From positions 13,528,392-13,592,391 of the forward strand of contig NC_067203.1 in NCBI RefSeq assembly GCF_026262505.1: a DNA stretch of 64,000 bases, read 5' to 3'. Below are positions 1 through 10,211 of the stretch, one piece after another. The translations under genes were made by a program, and so were the position numbers. Below the pieces are notes generated by a model. That model saw only the letters and a list, made by a program, of their open reading frames with translations. It searched no databases and was not told the DNA's origin. Each line of letters opens with the position of its first letter. Positions within the stretch are counted from its first letter, which is position 1. This DNA comes from Trichomonas vaginalis G3 (Eukaryota; Parabasalia; Trichomonadida; Trichomonadidae).

Positions 1-832
1 CATACATAGGAGTAAGTGGTTGTGCTACTAAATGACATTCCCAGTTTGGCCGCTTTGCATAAGTGAAAATATGGTTTTGAGCAAAAGATGCAGCTGTTAT
101 AAGTCTTTCATGGAGTTCTAATGATGAATTTGGCTTCATTAAGCCATCACTGATATCAACAAGTTCTCTCATAATAGAGTAATAGAAGTTATCTGACATT
201 GGAGCTGATTCACTTGTGATCACTTGATCAGTACAGTGCATCATAGCATCAAAGAGGCCATTTCTCAATTGTCTTGCAGGTAAAGTCATAGTATATCTCG
301 GATCAATCAAAGAGAACTGAGGATAAACAAGCTGGGAACCAGAATTATTTTTCTCTTGGATATCATCTCTTTGAATTGCATATCCATTATTCCATTCAGA
401 TCCTGTGGCTGGAATAGTTAATACTGTTCCGAATGGAACTGCAGTTTTGGCATAAGCACCCTTAGAAATAATATCCCAGGGCACAACGAATTCATCTAAG
501 CATGCAGCTGCTGCAATAAACTTTGTGGCATCAATAACAGATCCACCACCAACAGCAAGAATAAGATCTGGCTTATATTCCCTAACGATTTTTATGATTT
601 CTAAACATTTTACATATCTTGGATTTGGCTGAATTCCACCTTCCCATTTTACCTCACATTCAAGTTCTGATAATGCTTTTTCAACATCGGAACGAGCTCC
701 ATTTTTTTCGATTGATCCGCCGCCAAATGTGCACAAAATACGAGACTTTTTAGTGACAAAATCCTTAAGATGTTCTTGAACAACATTAGAGCCAAATCCT
801 ACTTTAGTGGTATTAGTCCAAAGCCACTTCAT
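1..832 (-). CDS. Iron-containing alcohol dehydrogenase, YqhD/BDH type (3' end off the window)
   Basis: The reverse strand is open from an ATG at 832 to the window edge and encodes 277 residues; the last 110 or so of a typical 387-residue YqhD-like enzyme are outside. The frame has FGGGS near residue 36, the NAD(P)-binding AVGGGS at 93-98, PATGSE at 141-146, and metal ligands of the family: D195 and H199 in FDAMMH, and H267 in WECH. Spacing matches E. coli YqhD closely. The family reduces aldehydes with NAD(P)H, usually with Fe or Zn. An initiator TCATTT lies 7 bases before the ATG, which supports this start. Such dehydrogenases in anaerobic protists are generally thought to come from bacteria; the exact substrate cannot be read here. 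Confidence 0.9.
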   Translation of the reverse strand, partial: MKWLWTNTTKVGFGSNVVQEHLKDFVTKKSRILCTFGGGSIEKNGARSDVEKALSELECEVKWEGGIQPNPRYVKCLEIIKIVREYKPDLILAVGGGSVIDATKFIAAAACLDEFVVPWDIISKGAYAKTAVPFGTVLTIPATGSEWNNGYAIQRDDIQEKNNSGSQLVYPQFSLIDPRYTMTLPARQLRNGLFDAMMHCTDQVITSESAPMSDNFYYSIMRELVDISDGLMKPNSSLELHERLITAASFAQNHIFTYAKRPNWECHLVAQPLTPMY

Positions 833-835
833 ATA

Positions 836-841
836 AAATGA
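836..841 (-). promoter_or_regulatory. Initiator (Inr) of the alcohol dehydrogenase gene
   Basis: TCATTT on the reverse strand fits the trichomonad initiator TCA-Y-T-W. Its A (+1, position 839) is 7 bases from the ATG, the very short leader expected in this group. Confidence 0.6.
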
Positions 842-1100
842 TCTAAATTTTAAATTCAATTTCCTTCAAATATGTCGTTATAAAATATATTATCCTACCT
901 TATTTAATAGTCAAATTATCGAAGAAAATAGGTTTATGACAATTGTTCATATGAATTCACATCTTTTCACAAAAAATTGAGAAGATAATTTCTCACTGAA
1001 CTCTCTATCAAAAATATCGGGTTTTCAAAATTCATCAATTAACGCATTATTATTACTTCAGGAGTAATATTATAGAAAGGAAACATCATAGACATCAAAT

Positions 1101-2069
1101 TTGCTTCATTATTCCAATAATGAATGGGAAGAAGTCTACAAAACTATTTTTACATCGGAAGTCTACAGTAAAAATCAGAAGTATATAGGCTTTAAAGGCA
1201 ATTTTTATGTTAGTGGAGTTTATTTCACTAATCTTGGTAATGATGGGGTTATCTTCCTCAAATCTAATGATATTAAGTCTCTTATTTCATCGAGTTCATT
1301 TGAAAACTCATCAAGAGATGGTGATGGTGGTTCCATCTACATCAAAGGAGGACAAAGTTCCATTCGAAATGCTTGTAGCTTTGGATCCAAATCTTCAGGC
1401 GACAGAAAGTTCTGCTATATTTCAGTCACTGACAATTCTACGAATATCAATGAATTGCATGATTCTTCAATAGCATATAGTAATCAAGGTGCCTTAGAGG
1501 GCTATAATTCAATTTATTTAAGATTAGGCAACAATTCAATTTTCCAAAACAATATCACGAGGAATTATTGCAAATATAATACCGCTTTTGGAATAGATAA
1601 TAGTCACGGAAATTCTTCAATAAAATATACGCAAATTGATGAAAATTACGGAATATATAGAATTTGTGCGATAGGACGCAAATATGTAACATATAACAAC
1701 ATTGTTTTCACAAACAATACTGTTTCTAAACTTGATACTACCCGTCCTGGAATGTTTTTATGTTATCAATGCCATGCTACATTCGAAAACTGTTACATTG
1801 CAAATAATAATCAAAGCAAATATTTTATGTTTGGAATTAGAGATTCGGGTTCCATTACAGTATCTAATTCTTATATTGATGCTACAGAAAATTTATACAG
1901 ACAAGGCCAACGTGTTTCAATTGGACCTAATATTGAAATTTCACCTGAATTACATCTACTTTCAGTAGAATTTTGTCCCACAGAAAATTTTGTCAATTTC
2001 TATAAAATCATTACGGAGCTTATTCATCATAATGGTTTAGGTGAATCAATGACTTCGTTATTTTCTTAA
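1101..2069 (+). pseudogene. Beta-helix surface-protein fragment without a start codon
   Basis: An open frame of about 322 codons runs from just after a TAG at 1089 to a TAA at 2067. It has no ATG until about codon 218, so it cannot be a normal whole gene. The protein is made of short turns rich in N, S, I, F and G with recurring pieces such as FENSSRDGDGG, NSSIKYTQI and FENCYI. This is the pattern of parallel beta-helix (Pmp-like) surface proteins, common in trichomonads. The gene at the right edge of the window has the same style, for example FINCKGDETGGG and FEDDTF. Unlike that gene, this one lacks a C-terminal membrane helix. I read it as a 5'- and 3'-truncated relative. A short upstream exon is an alternative, but no splice signal is visible. 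Confidence 0.5.
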
Positions 2070-2241
2070 TTCTTTTCTTTTTTAAAATGATTTGATTTTT
2101 GAATTTTGCTTTTTGACTATTTGATAGGCAAGGAATTTGGGTTTCAGGTTCTTGATAAAAGGGATATCATAAGATTTTTTGAATATCATCAAAAATGAGG
2201 AAATGGGAAGTTGCTTGTTATGTACGTTTAGAAATTGTAAA

Positions 2242-5200
2242 ATGTCTCAGAGGTCTCTTTTTTCATATTTCACAGCCAAGAATCCAACCACTCCAGCATC
2301 TTCGCCTGTTATGAAAAAGCAGACAGCTATACGCTCTCTGAAAAAAATTTCATCCAAAGCTAAAGATTCAAGTTCTGATTTCGAACTTGAAAATACTGAA
2401 AGCGAATCAGAGGATGAAAAGGAATTCAACAAGGTAGCAAGCGAAGAAAAGATTATGAAATTAAACAAACCTTCTTCTTCAGAATATGAATCCGAATCAG
2501 AACAAAATTTCATTGACGACGATAGTGATGAAGAACAGAAAACTCCATCAAAATCAAGAACACGCGCTAAACCAGCTAAATCAACAAAATCAAGATCAAT
2601 CAAAACTACAAAAGCAGCTGTTCCATTTGACGCTCCACCAGAAGTCAACCATGCTCAAATTGCTCGCGAAGCATCAGCATCCGTCAGTGAAGAAGATTTA
2701 CCAGATTGGTTAACTACAAAACTCAGAGATAAGAACAAGAAGCGTCCAGATAAAGAAGGTTACGATCCATCTACAGTTTACATCCCCGAAACAGTTAAGG
2801 AAACCTTTACACCTTTCCAAAAACAATTTTGGGATATCAAAGAAAACAACTTCGATGCAATTGTCATGATCCGCAAAGGCAAATTCTACGAAATGTTCAG
2901 TGTTGATGCTATTTTTGCACGTGATGTTCTTAAATTGCACTTAACTTATCGAGGAAAGGAACCAATGTGCGGCGTTCCAGAAAAAGCATTCTCAGAATGG
3001 GCCATCAAAATCATCAATGCCGGAAAGAGAGTTTGCAAAGTCGAACAAATGGAAACTGCAATTGATCAGGCAAATCGCAAAGGAAAAGGTGCCGAAAAGG
3101 CAATCCAAAGAAAGCTTGTTCAAGTCTATTCACTTGGAACAATCGATGACTTCGAAATGCTCGAATCCTCTCAACCAAGTTATTTATTATCTATCAGATC
3201 ATCCAGCCGTCAAACAGCAGGTGTTTGCCTTGTTGATTGTTCGACAGGTACCTTCCATTTAGGTGCAGTTAACGAAGATGACTTGGCAGATACATTAATC
3301 AGATTCGAACCAGTCGAAGTTATCTATTCAGCGAACAACATCTCACCTGAACACTTAGCAATCATCAAACACTATTGTGGTAATGTCGCTACACGTGCTA
3401 AGACCGGTTCAGAGACATGGGACAGTACTCTTGCGATGAATACTATTTTAAAGATCGCAAAATGGGATAATGTTCCAGATTCTCTTGAAAATGTTCATCA
3501 AGATGCAATTGCAGCCTTAGGTGGATGTGTTGCTTATCTAAATGAGCACAAAATTGCCGAATCTTTGTTATCATTAAAGAGATTCAAGACTTTGGATGAA
3601 GCAGGATCATCTTCATTCCTTTCTCTTGATTCATCTGCACTTACAAACTTACAGATCATTGGAAAAGATCCACATTGTCTTATTAATATCTTAGACCACT
3701 GCACAACACCATTTGGACGTCGTCGTCTTCGTTTCTGGATCATGCATCCACTCAGATCCATCAATCAAATCGAAGAACGTCAAAAAGCAGTTGAAGAATT
3801 AATGAAACCAGATTTCAACACGCTTTCAAAGGAGCTCAAGACAATTCCTGATCTCGAAAGAATGCTTTCACGTGTTTACTCAAACAAATGCAGCGTTAAA
3901 GTTTTCATTGATTGCCTTGGCGCTCTCAAAAAATGTTGTCAATTTTTCACAAAAATTGAAGGAACGGTCAAATCTCCGCTATTAGCGAATGTTGTTCCAC
4001 CAGGAAAAGGAAAGTCTCTTGCCAAACAGATAGATGATATTCTTGCAGAGCTTGAAGTCGAGAAATCAATTCAATCTAATGAATTCATTGTCAAAAAAGG
4101 CGTTTTCAAAGATATCGATGATATTGATGAAGAAGTTTCATCAATTGAAGATGATTTGAATGATATATTAAGAGATATCAAGCGCGAAGTTGGCTGCAAG
4201 GATCTTTCCTATGTAAACATGCAATCTGAGAAGTTCCAAGTCCAAATTCCAGTTAAATATTGCTCAGATCTTCCTGACAAGTATATTTTGATGTCTCAGA
4301 CGAAATCAGTTAGAAGATATCATACTCCTGAGATCAAAGAAAAGCTGAAGCAGTTGGACATCGTAGAGAACGAGCGCCAGAAGTTGAGAAGCGGATCACA
4401 GAAGAGATTCATCGATGAATTCGCAAAGAATTCACCAATTTGGGATTCAATTGTTGATGCAATTGCTGATATTGATTGTTTGATTTCCTTGGCAATGACA
4501 TCAATCAGATGGAGAGCATCTGGTGTTCTTTGCAAACCAATCTTTGTACAAAAGGATTCTCCAGAAGCTCATGGACAAGCCATTCTCCAAGTCGAGAAAA
4601 TGAATCATCCTTGCATCATTGGAACACCAATTCCTAATGACATCGACATCCACGATAGATTCGTTCTTTTGATTACTGGTCCAAACGCTTCTGGTAAATC
4701 AACATACGCTAGAATGTGTTGTGTATCAATCATACTTGCACAGATAGGTTGTATGCTACCAGCTGTTTCTGCAAAGATGACTTGTTACGACCAGATTTTC
4801 ACAAGAATTGGCGCAAGTGATAGAATCTTTAATGGCCAATCAACTTTCGCCGTTGAATCATCAGAAACAGCCAGATTGATGAAGCATGCAACAAGCGATT
4901 CATTTGTTGTACTCGATGAACTCGGAAGAGGTACATCAACATTGGATGGCATTGCAATTGCTTCTTCTGTTTTGGATTTCTTCATTAACAAAGTCAAGTG
5001 CCCATTGGTATTCTGTACTCACTACCACGTATTGGCAGAAGAGTTTGAACAGTTCCCAATGGTAAGGAATGCTTCAATGAAATACGAAATCAGCAATGGA
5101 AATTTGACTCTTGCTTACACATTGATTGACAAGATGTGTCCAAGCTCATTCGGTTGCAGAGTCGCAAAAATTTGCGGATTGCCAGCTGATTTAACCGAAG

Positions 5201-5415
5201 AAGCTCAAAAAGTTGCTGATGATTTCGAAGATAGACATGCTGCATTAAGAACATCTGGAATTGATGTCAAAGTAGAGACCATTGAAGAGAGAAGAGATAT
5301 CATTGATTTGAAGAAAGCTATTGACGATTTGACCGGCGGAGTTGTCAACGAACAAAACTTTTATAAGTTTATGGACTTCCTTTCAAAGGAATTGCCAAAG
5401 ATAAATGTAGAGTGA
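2242..5415 (+). CDS. MSH6: DNA mismatch repair protein MSH6 (MutS family)
   Basis: The product is 1,057 residues. I chose the ATG at 2242 because the protein then begins MSQRSLFSYF, a PCNA-binding PIP box (QxxLxxYF) like that opening human MSH6; an ATG at 2203 is in frame but would bury it. An acidic, Ser/Lys-rich linker follows (about 20-170), with no PWWP domain. The MutS mismatch-binding domain starts near 190 and has the F-x-E wedge in GKFYEMF (F215, E217). The ATPase at the C-terminus has Walker A GPNASGKST (813-821), Walker B VVLDELGRG (D892, E893) and FCTHYH. MSH6 pairs with MSH2 to recognise base mismatches and small loops in the nucleus. The Phe-x-Glu wedge separates it from MSH2 and MSH3. 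Walker A reads NASGKS where NMGGKS is usual, a mild variation. Confidence 0.95.
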   Translation: MSQRSLFSYFTAKNPTTPASSPVMKKQTAIRSLKKISSKAKDSSSDFELENTESESEDEKEFNKVASEEKIMKLNKPSSSEYESESEQNFIDDDSDEEQKTPSKSRTRAKPAKSTKSRSIKTTKAAVPFDAPPEVNHAQIAREASASVSEEDLPDWLTTKLRDKNKKRPDKEGYDPSTVYIPETVKETFTPFQKQFWDIKENNFDAIVMIRKGKFYEMFSVDAIFARDVLKLHLTYRGKEPMCGVPEKAFSEWAIKIINAGKRVCKVEQMETAIDQANRKGKGAEKAIQRKLVQVYSLGTIDDFEMLESSQPSYLLSIRSSSRQTAGVCLVDCSTGTFHLGAVNEDDLADTLIRFEPVEVIYSANNISPEHLAIIKHYCGNVATRAKTGSETWDSTLAMNTILKIAKWDNVPDSLENVHQDAIAALGGCVAYLNEHKIAESLLSLKRFKTLDEAGSSSFLSLDSSALTNLQIIGKDPHCLINILDHCTTPFGRRRLRFWIMHPLRSINQIEERQKAVEELMKPDFNTLSKELKTIPDLERMLSRVYSNKCSVKVFIDCLGALKKCCQFFTKIEGTVKSPLLANVVPPGKGKSLAKQIDDILAELEVEKSIQSNEFIVKKGVFKDIDDIDEEVSSIEDDLNDILRDIKREVGCKDLSYVNMQSEKFQVQIPVKYCSDLPDKYILMSQTKSVRRYHTPEIKEKLKQLDIVENERQKLRSGSQKRFIDEFAKNSPIWDSIVDAIADIDCLISLAMTSIRWRASGVLCKPIFVQKDSPEAHGQAILQVEKMNHPCIIGTPIPNDIDIHDRFVLLITGPNASGKSTYARMCCVSIILAQIGCMLPAVSAKMTCYDQIFTRIGASDRIFNGQSTFAVESSETARLMKHATSDSFVVLDELGRGTSTLDGIAIASSVLDFFINKVKCPLVFCTHYHVLAEEFEQFPMVRNASMKYEISNGNLTLAYTLIDKMCPSSFGCRVAKICGLPADLTEEAQKVADDFEDRHAALRTSGIDVKVETIEERRDIIDLKKAIDDLTGGVVNEQNFYKFMDFLSKELPKINVE

Positions 5416-6428
5416 AAGAATAAAATATATATTATCGATATAAAAAAAGATTCTTTTGTTTTTCAATAACTACATGCTAATAAAGGTATCCAGATCTCAA
5501 CGTATTAAATACATACTCGTGTGGATTAATCTTGATGGCTAAATTAAATTTTGAACAATTGCCTTTTTTTTGAGGTTAGAAATTTTGAACTCACTTACAG
5601 GCGTTAGAGGTAGGGCAACGATAGGTCAAAAAGGCTTCTCTGATAGATTTCCTTGCCTTTTGGATATGCTATAATATATAGCCTAGCATGATAGGATATG
5701 ATGTCAAAAGTTAGAACATAACTTAGGATCTTGAGAAAAATGAAAAACAAAAATTACATAAAAAAAGAAAAATTTTATCTAATTTGTTTTTTTGGACCGA
5801 ATAAGTAATTTTATTGAATTTCAATACGACACATAGATTTTATTATTAGTAATAAATATAATGGTTTACTATTAACAAGGAACCTAAACTAATGAAAATT
5901 TGATTTCAAATATTGTATATGATTATCATAGATTACCAAAATAGATTGCTATTTATGAGGATATAATATTGATTATTAGTAAATCGTATAAATTTAATAA
6001 ATATACCATGAATATTGAATGAATTTCTTGATTCATAGGGGTAAAACGCGCTTTTATATGATTTAGACAGAGAATTTATGAGATGTAAATAACACAATAA
6101 AGGTTATATTGAATATTTTCTAAAAATAAATCGAAATTATAAAAAACAATACATTTATTCATTGAAACTACTTGGACAAATATGAAACAAGCATTCAGGC
6201 AATACTTTTGAGACTTCAACGCATCTGATAATTTTTATATAACTTCACCTCTTATGCTTAGAGTGGAGGTATTGAGATCGTATAAGTATAGATGAGCTCA
6301 CATTCAGATATGATGTGTGAACTTCTGTTTTCACTGCAATTTTGAATCAGAATAAACTCAAAACAAGAATAAAATGATATACTCACTCTCTAAATGTGTT
6401 CGAGATTTAAAGTTGTATGAATAAAACG

Positions 6429-6477
6429 ATTCATCTTTCGAAGCCTCCCATTTAATGAGAGACTTCGAAAGATGAAT
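6429..6477. repeat. Perfect 15-bp inverted repeat (hairpin)
   Basis: ATTCATCTTTCGAAG at 6429-6443 is the exact reverse complement of 6463-6477, with a 19-base loop. It may be a short MITE or a structured RNA element; nothing nearby decides. Confidence 0.8.
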
Positions 6478-6627
6478 GTATTCATGTAGATGAAATACTA
6501 TATATGACCATGTGTGATACTAAAGATATCAAAATGTTCATTTTTAAGTGCAATAGAAGGGTTATCTCTCGTAAAATCTCAATTTAAGGAAGATTTAGAA
6601 AGAACTCCTTTCCTAAGTAGATAGTGT

Positions 6628-6813
6628 GTGGTTTCTGTCTTTTGGTTGATCAGGAACTATGAAATTAAGTCGGACAGAAAGAAGTTCTTTCCAAAACAGA
6701 CTCCAAATGAGTTGTTCGAAAAGAACTTCCTTCTGTATATGGATAATTGTAGTTACCGCACTGAAGTATGTGATTGTGATGATGGAGTTCTGATAAATCT
6801 AAAATCGGATTAA
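6628..6813 (+). other. Start-less 61-codon frame, possible transposase relic
   Basis: This open frame has no ATG near its beginning; its first codon is GTG. It contains LLYMDNCSYR followed by CDCDDGVLINL, loosely like the metal-binding Asp region of DDE transposases (a 'DN' followed shortly by a basic or His residue). It is more codon-like than the flanking DNA. The link to a transposase is a guess from a few residues. Confidence 0.2.
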
Positions 6814-6911
6814 GATTAATTGAAAACTCAAGTAATTCTTTGAAATCTTGTGTTGTCTGGCACTATAATAACCAAAGAATGAGAATATTATGTTGAATGA
6901 TGAGTACGTGT

Positions 6912-6929
6912 GCTCGGCATTCGCCGAGC
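6912..6929. repeat. GC-rich 7-bp hairpin
   Basis: GCTCGGC, loop ATTC, GCCGAGC. It stands out in very AT-rich DNA. It has no T-run after it and no gene next to it. Confidence 0.7.
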
Positions 6930-8563
6930 GAATTGAGTTTAACGTACTATGAAAAGTGACAAATTTGGGCTTTTTTTCCTAGGGTTATGATCTCTTCCTT
7001 TCTGCTCAATACGACAGAAATGAAAGAATGAATTTGTACTCCCTAATTGATTACTACAATCTGTATCTATCTTTAACATAGAATTAGCTGCATTGTGATT
7101 TATACTCCAGAATTATTCAATTTAAGATCAACCTCGTAAATTTTAATCATATTGCACCAATACTCCTACGTTGAGATAAGAACATGATTATACATACCAA
7201 AGCCCCATATTAAAAATCAAAATTTAGCACCTCCATTATGCAACCACATTATTCGTCGCAAATAAGTATATTTACGCATATTATGATGCATATTCACACA
7301 ACTCGTATACATGAAAAGTTATTAAAATCAGACAAAATTATTGCAATAAGGAAAAAAAAACAACTTTATTATATATGTTAGTAATGAATTACAAATATTT
7401 CTACAAAGAATGCTCAATACTTCATATAATCTTCGAATATTTCTTATTACAAGTTAATACATTTTGACTCGAACATGATAAACAAAAGCTGACACGCTGA
7501 TTACTACATTTATGAAAATATAGTACGTTTCCATTCATCTGTTTACGTGTTTTTGTTGGAATAAAATCATTTTTTTTTCTTTCATGAAATAAGAATTTTG
7601 CTGCGAAAGCAATATCTCTAACAATAATTAATACATTACGTCAACTCTGGAATGAGTATTTATCAAATATGATATCAAAATCAAAAATTAGTTGTTTTTT
7701 TATGAGTAAAAACGATGTAAATTGATTATTTGACTAATTATCAAATACTTTGATTTTCCAAATTTTTTTCGAAATTGATTTTTTCATGTGAAAATTCAAA
7801 TTGTTTAATTTCATTTTTGAAATTTTGAATTTTTTTGGAATTTTGAGTTGATCAATTCAGCAGAATTGATAATGCTATTGCTTTAGGGCATACCACAAGG
7901 TGATGAATAAAAGGTGAACATTAACAAATTATTTTAAATCACAAATATCATCCTCATCAACTTTAATTCTAAAAAGAACTGTACTGAATTATGAAAATGC
8001 ATGATTTACATTATTAAAATCTTTGAATGAAAATAGTACAAGATAAGTTTTTATTCATTTTTAATTAGATTTAAACGAAAAACTACTCCATATTAAAATT
8101 TAAGTCGAGAAATCGTATTTTGTTCTTATTTGTTAGCATTTTGTAGACATTCTAATCTTGAATTAATTTGTTACATGATATTATTAACAAATTTAACTGA
8201 AAAAATATGTTAATATGGAATAAACCATGATTATATAAGCTATCAATGCTATATATACATATGTAAAAGATTCATATTAACTCAATTAACAAAAATGATA
8301 GATTTTCATAAAGGTTCAATCTAGGTTCGTCCGAAAATTTTGATTTTTATATAGAAGACATAGTTTCATATACATAATTAAATTTTCAAACAAATTTGAT
8401 CATACCATTTATTAAGCAGGATAGTATATTAATTACTATCAGTATAAAAATATAAAAATGATTATATTTAATTATTGCATAATTTAGTCAAAGAGTTATA
8501 AGCCTCAAGTGATTGTTATCACCTTCAATACACGTATACTTTATTGATTCATAGATATTTAAT

Positions 8564-8725
8564 CTATGTTTGACATGTTGTTGTCGTCATTCGTTTTGTT
8601 CCCATTCTTCCTAAGTTAGAATTAGAGAATACACCATCCACATCATCTAATTTGGTCCTCAGCGATAGATTGGTTCATTTTGGAGGAGTCCCATCAGACA
8701 GTTTTCGAGCACCAAATATCAAATT
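8564..8725 (-). pseudogene. Short decayed coding relic of unknown origin
   Basis: On the reverse strand about 54 codons read as protein-like, GC-richer sequence, with one internal TGA and a final TAG at 8564-8566. Recognisable pieces are LIFGARKLSDGTPPK and, after the TGA, KLDDVDGVFSNSN. There is no start codon and the frame is closed just upstream. I do not recognise the family; it looks like the 3' end of a host or mobile-element gene left behind. Confidence 0.25.
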
Positions 8726-9081
8726 TTAATGTATACAAATCTTTAGTGATTTATCTCTTTTATGATGAGTAAAAGGTTTCTGCTCATCAACATTTGATTT
8801 CCGACATATATGATTTCTAATTGCAATTATTTACTTTCTTTTTATAATCTAACTCTGTGACTCATACCATAAATTAATTATTGGAAAGTGTCAATATGTT
8901 TGGCACAACGCATGGCGGAAGATACCAAACCATGCAGGGAATATGATACGTTTAAGATCTCCGAACTTTTTTTCCAAAAATTTTCTATCGTTGAAAGAAT
9001 TCGAAAGGTTGACTGTAGAATGTAAGTAATTGAAAGAGAAAGGCGATCGTCTAAAAAAATTTTTTTTGCACCATTTCAAAA

Positions 9082-9091
9082 GGAAAGTGAC
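9082..9091 (+). promoter_or_regulatory. GGAAAGTGAC promoter-proximal motif of the Rab gene
   Basis: The motif ends 12 bases before the Rab ATG. The same AAAGTGAC core sits 12-19 bases before the start of uL13, the second ankyrin gene and a truncated frame at 34542. It is the reverse complement of an initiator-like GTCACTTT. Confidence 0.4.
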
Positions 9092-9103
9092 AATTCTGTC
9101 TGA

Positions 9104-9682
9104 ATGAATCTTAAAGCTCAAACGCTCAAGGTAACATTGGCTGGAAACGCTAATGCGGGCAAAACATGCATGATCCATAGACTTATTCATTTCCAATATG
9201 TTGAAGGCTTTCATCAAACTGTTGGAACAGCTACACATGATTGGTCGCCAATTGTTGGAGATAAAACATTAGACATTCAGATTTATGATACAGCAGGTGC
9301 TGAGCGCTACAGATCTATCGCTTCTATTTACTTTAGAGAAGCAAACGGTGCGGTTATTACATATGATGCATCCGATGAAGTTCCAACCGAAGATCTTAAG
9401 TTCTGGATCCAGTCATTCAGAGAAATGGCCAAAGTAAACGCTCCGATTGTTATCGCAGCAAACAAAGCAGATTTAATTGAAGATCGTTCAGCTCTTCAGA
9501 CTCAAGTTAACAAGGTCAAAGAGGAATTCGGTTACCCAGTCTTCATAACCTCTTCAAAGACAGGAGAAGGCATTGCTCAAATGTTCCAATTCTTGGCAGA
9601 GAAAATCCATGAGGTTTTCCCTGACAGTATTACAATAGATTCAGAATTCCACGAAAACGAGCAACCAGGCTGCCAATGCTGA
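9104..9682 (+). CDS. Rab-family small GTPase with Ala at the catalytic Gln position
   Basis: The product is 192 residues, a normal Rab length. It has P-loop GNANAGKT (14-21), switch I Thr in QTVG (T39), G3 DTAGAER (62-68), G4 NKAD (120-123), G5 SSKTG (150-154) and a C-terminal CQC for double geranylgeranylation. Rabs mark membranes and recruit traffic effectors when GTP-bound. The invariant Gln after DTAG is Ala (A66), so intrinsic GTP hydrolysis should be weak unless a GAP supplies the residue. Trichomonads have very large Rab sets; I cannot assign a vertebrate subfamily. The ATG at 9104 is the only one that keeps the P-loop at the usual distance. Confidence 0.9.
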   Translation: MNLKAQTLKVTLAGNANAGKTCMIHRLIHFQYVEGFHQTVGTATHDWSPIVGDKTLDIQIYDTAGAERYRSIASIYFREANGAVITYDASDEVPTEDLKFWIQSFREMAKVNAPIVIAANKADLIEDRSALQTQVNKVKEEFGYPVFITSSKTGEGIAQMFQFLAEKIHEVFPDSITIDSEFHENEQPGCQC

Positions 9683-10211
9683 AAATTATTTTATATTTTA
9701 GCAGATATCAAAGATTTTACTGTACGTTTATGTTATAAAATCAATTTGTATAAAATTCTTACATATTTTTTAAAAGAAAATATTTGATGATTAAAATCTA
9801 GAATTATCTTCCAAACAAAAGTCAGAATTGAAATGGAAATTTTCTCAGATATAGCTGAGATTCTTCAGTTAAAACAAATTTTATATCAATATTGTAAATT
9901 GAATCAAATTTACGGCATTATATTGATATATAATTCGTTTTATGATATAACAATGATATACTACTTGTACTGGATTGTACTATCGTGACATTTAAGAGAT
10001 TTTTCTCGATAATTCTGGATGATTTTATAACTCTAGATTGTATTTGCCGATTTTCTCCAAACTACGTATTCTACATATGCATAATATGTATAGCCTTCAG
10101 CTGGAGTTTAAAGCCAAAATTTTGGTTAGAAGGGAGTGTCCGTACCTTTCATAAGATGAGATTTAAAAAACTCAGCTCTAATACTTTATAAAAACGATAA
10201 AAATTTTTTTA
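9683..10211. other. AT-rich intergenic stretch
   Basis: Between the convergent Rab and VPS18-like genes. Only short open frames without plausible starts; nothing else seen. Confidence 0.6.

Larger units (their letters stand above)
5416..9081. other. Gene-poor AT-rich stretch with hairpins and coding relics
   Basis: About 3.7 kb separate MSH6 from the Rab gene. I see no intact gene. The stretch holds a 15-bp hairpin (6429-6477), a 7-bp GC hairpin (6912-6929), a start-less 61-codon frame (6628-6813), a short GC-richer coding-like relic on the reverse strand (8564-8725) and one AAAAGTGAC motif (about 6953). The rest is low-complexity AT-rich DNA. Confidence 0.6.

Noticed and set aside
8305-8335. 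GGTTC words suggestive of a tRNA B box
   Set aside because: AGGTTCAATC and AGGTTCGTCC lie here, but no acceptor stem or anticodon arm can be formed around them.
5416-9103. Large virus-like element (for example a Polinton) in the gene-poor stretch
   Set aside because: No long terminal repeats and no recognisable polymerase, integrase or capsid frames were seen.
8891-9238. 115-codon reverse-strand frame over the Rab start
   Set aside because: It overlaps the Rab coding sequence on the opposite strand, its product is low-quality and no family is recognisable; a shadow frame.
9985-10191. 68-codon forward frame with Cys and Ile runs
   Set aside because: It starts at GTG, has no ATG near the beginning and no family; chance frame.
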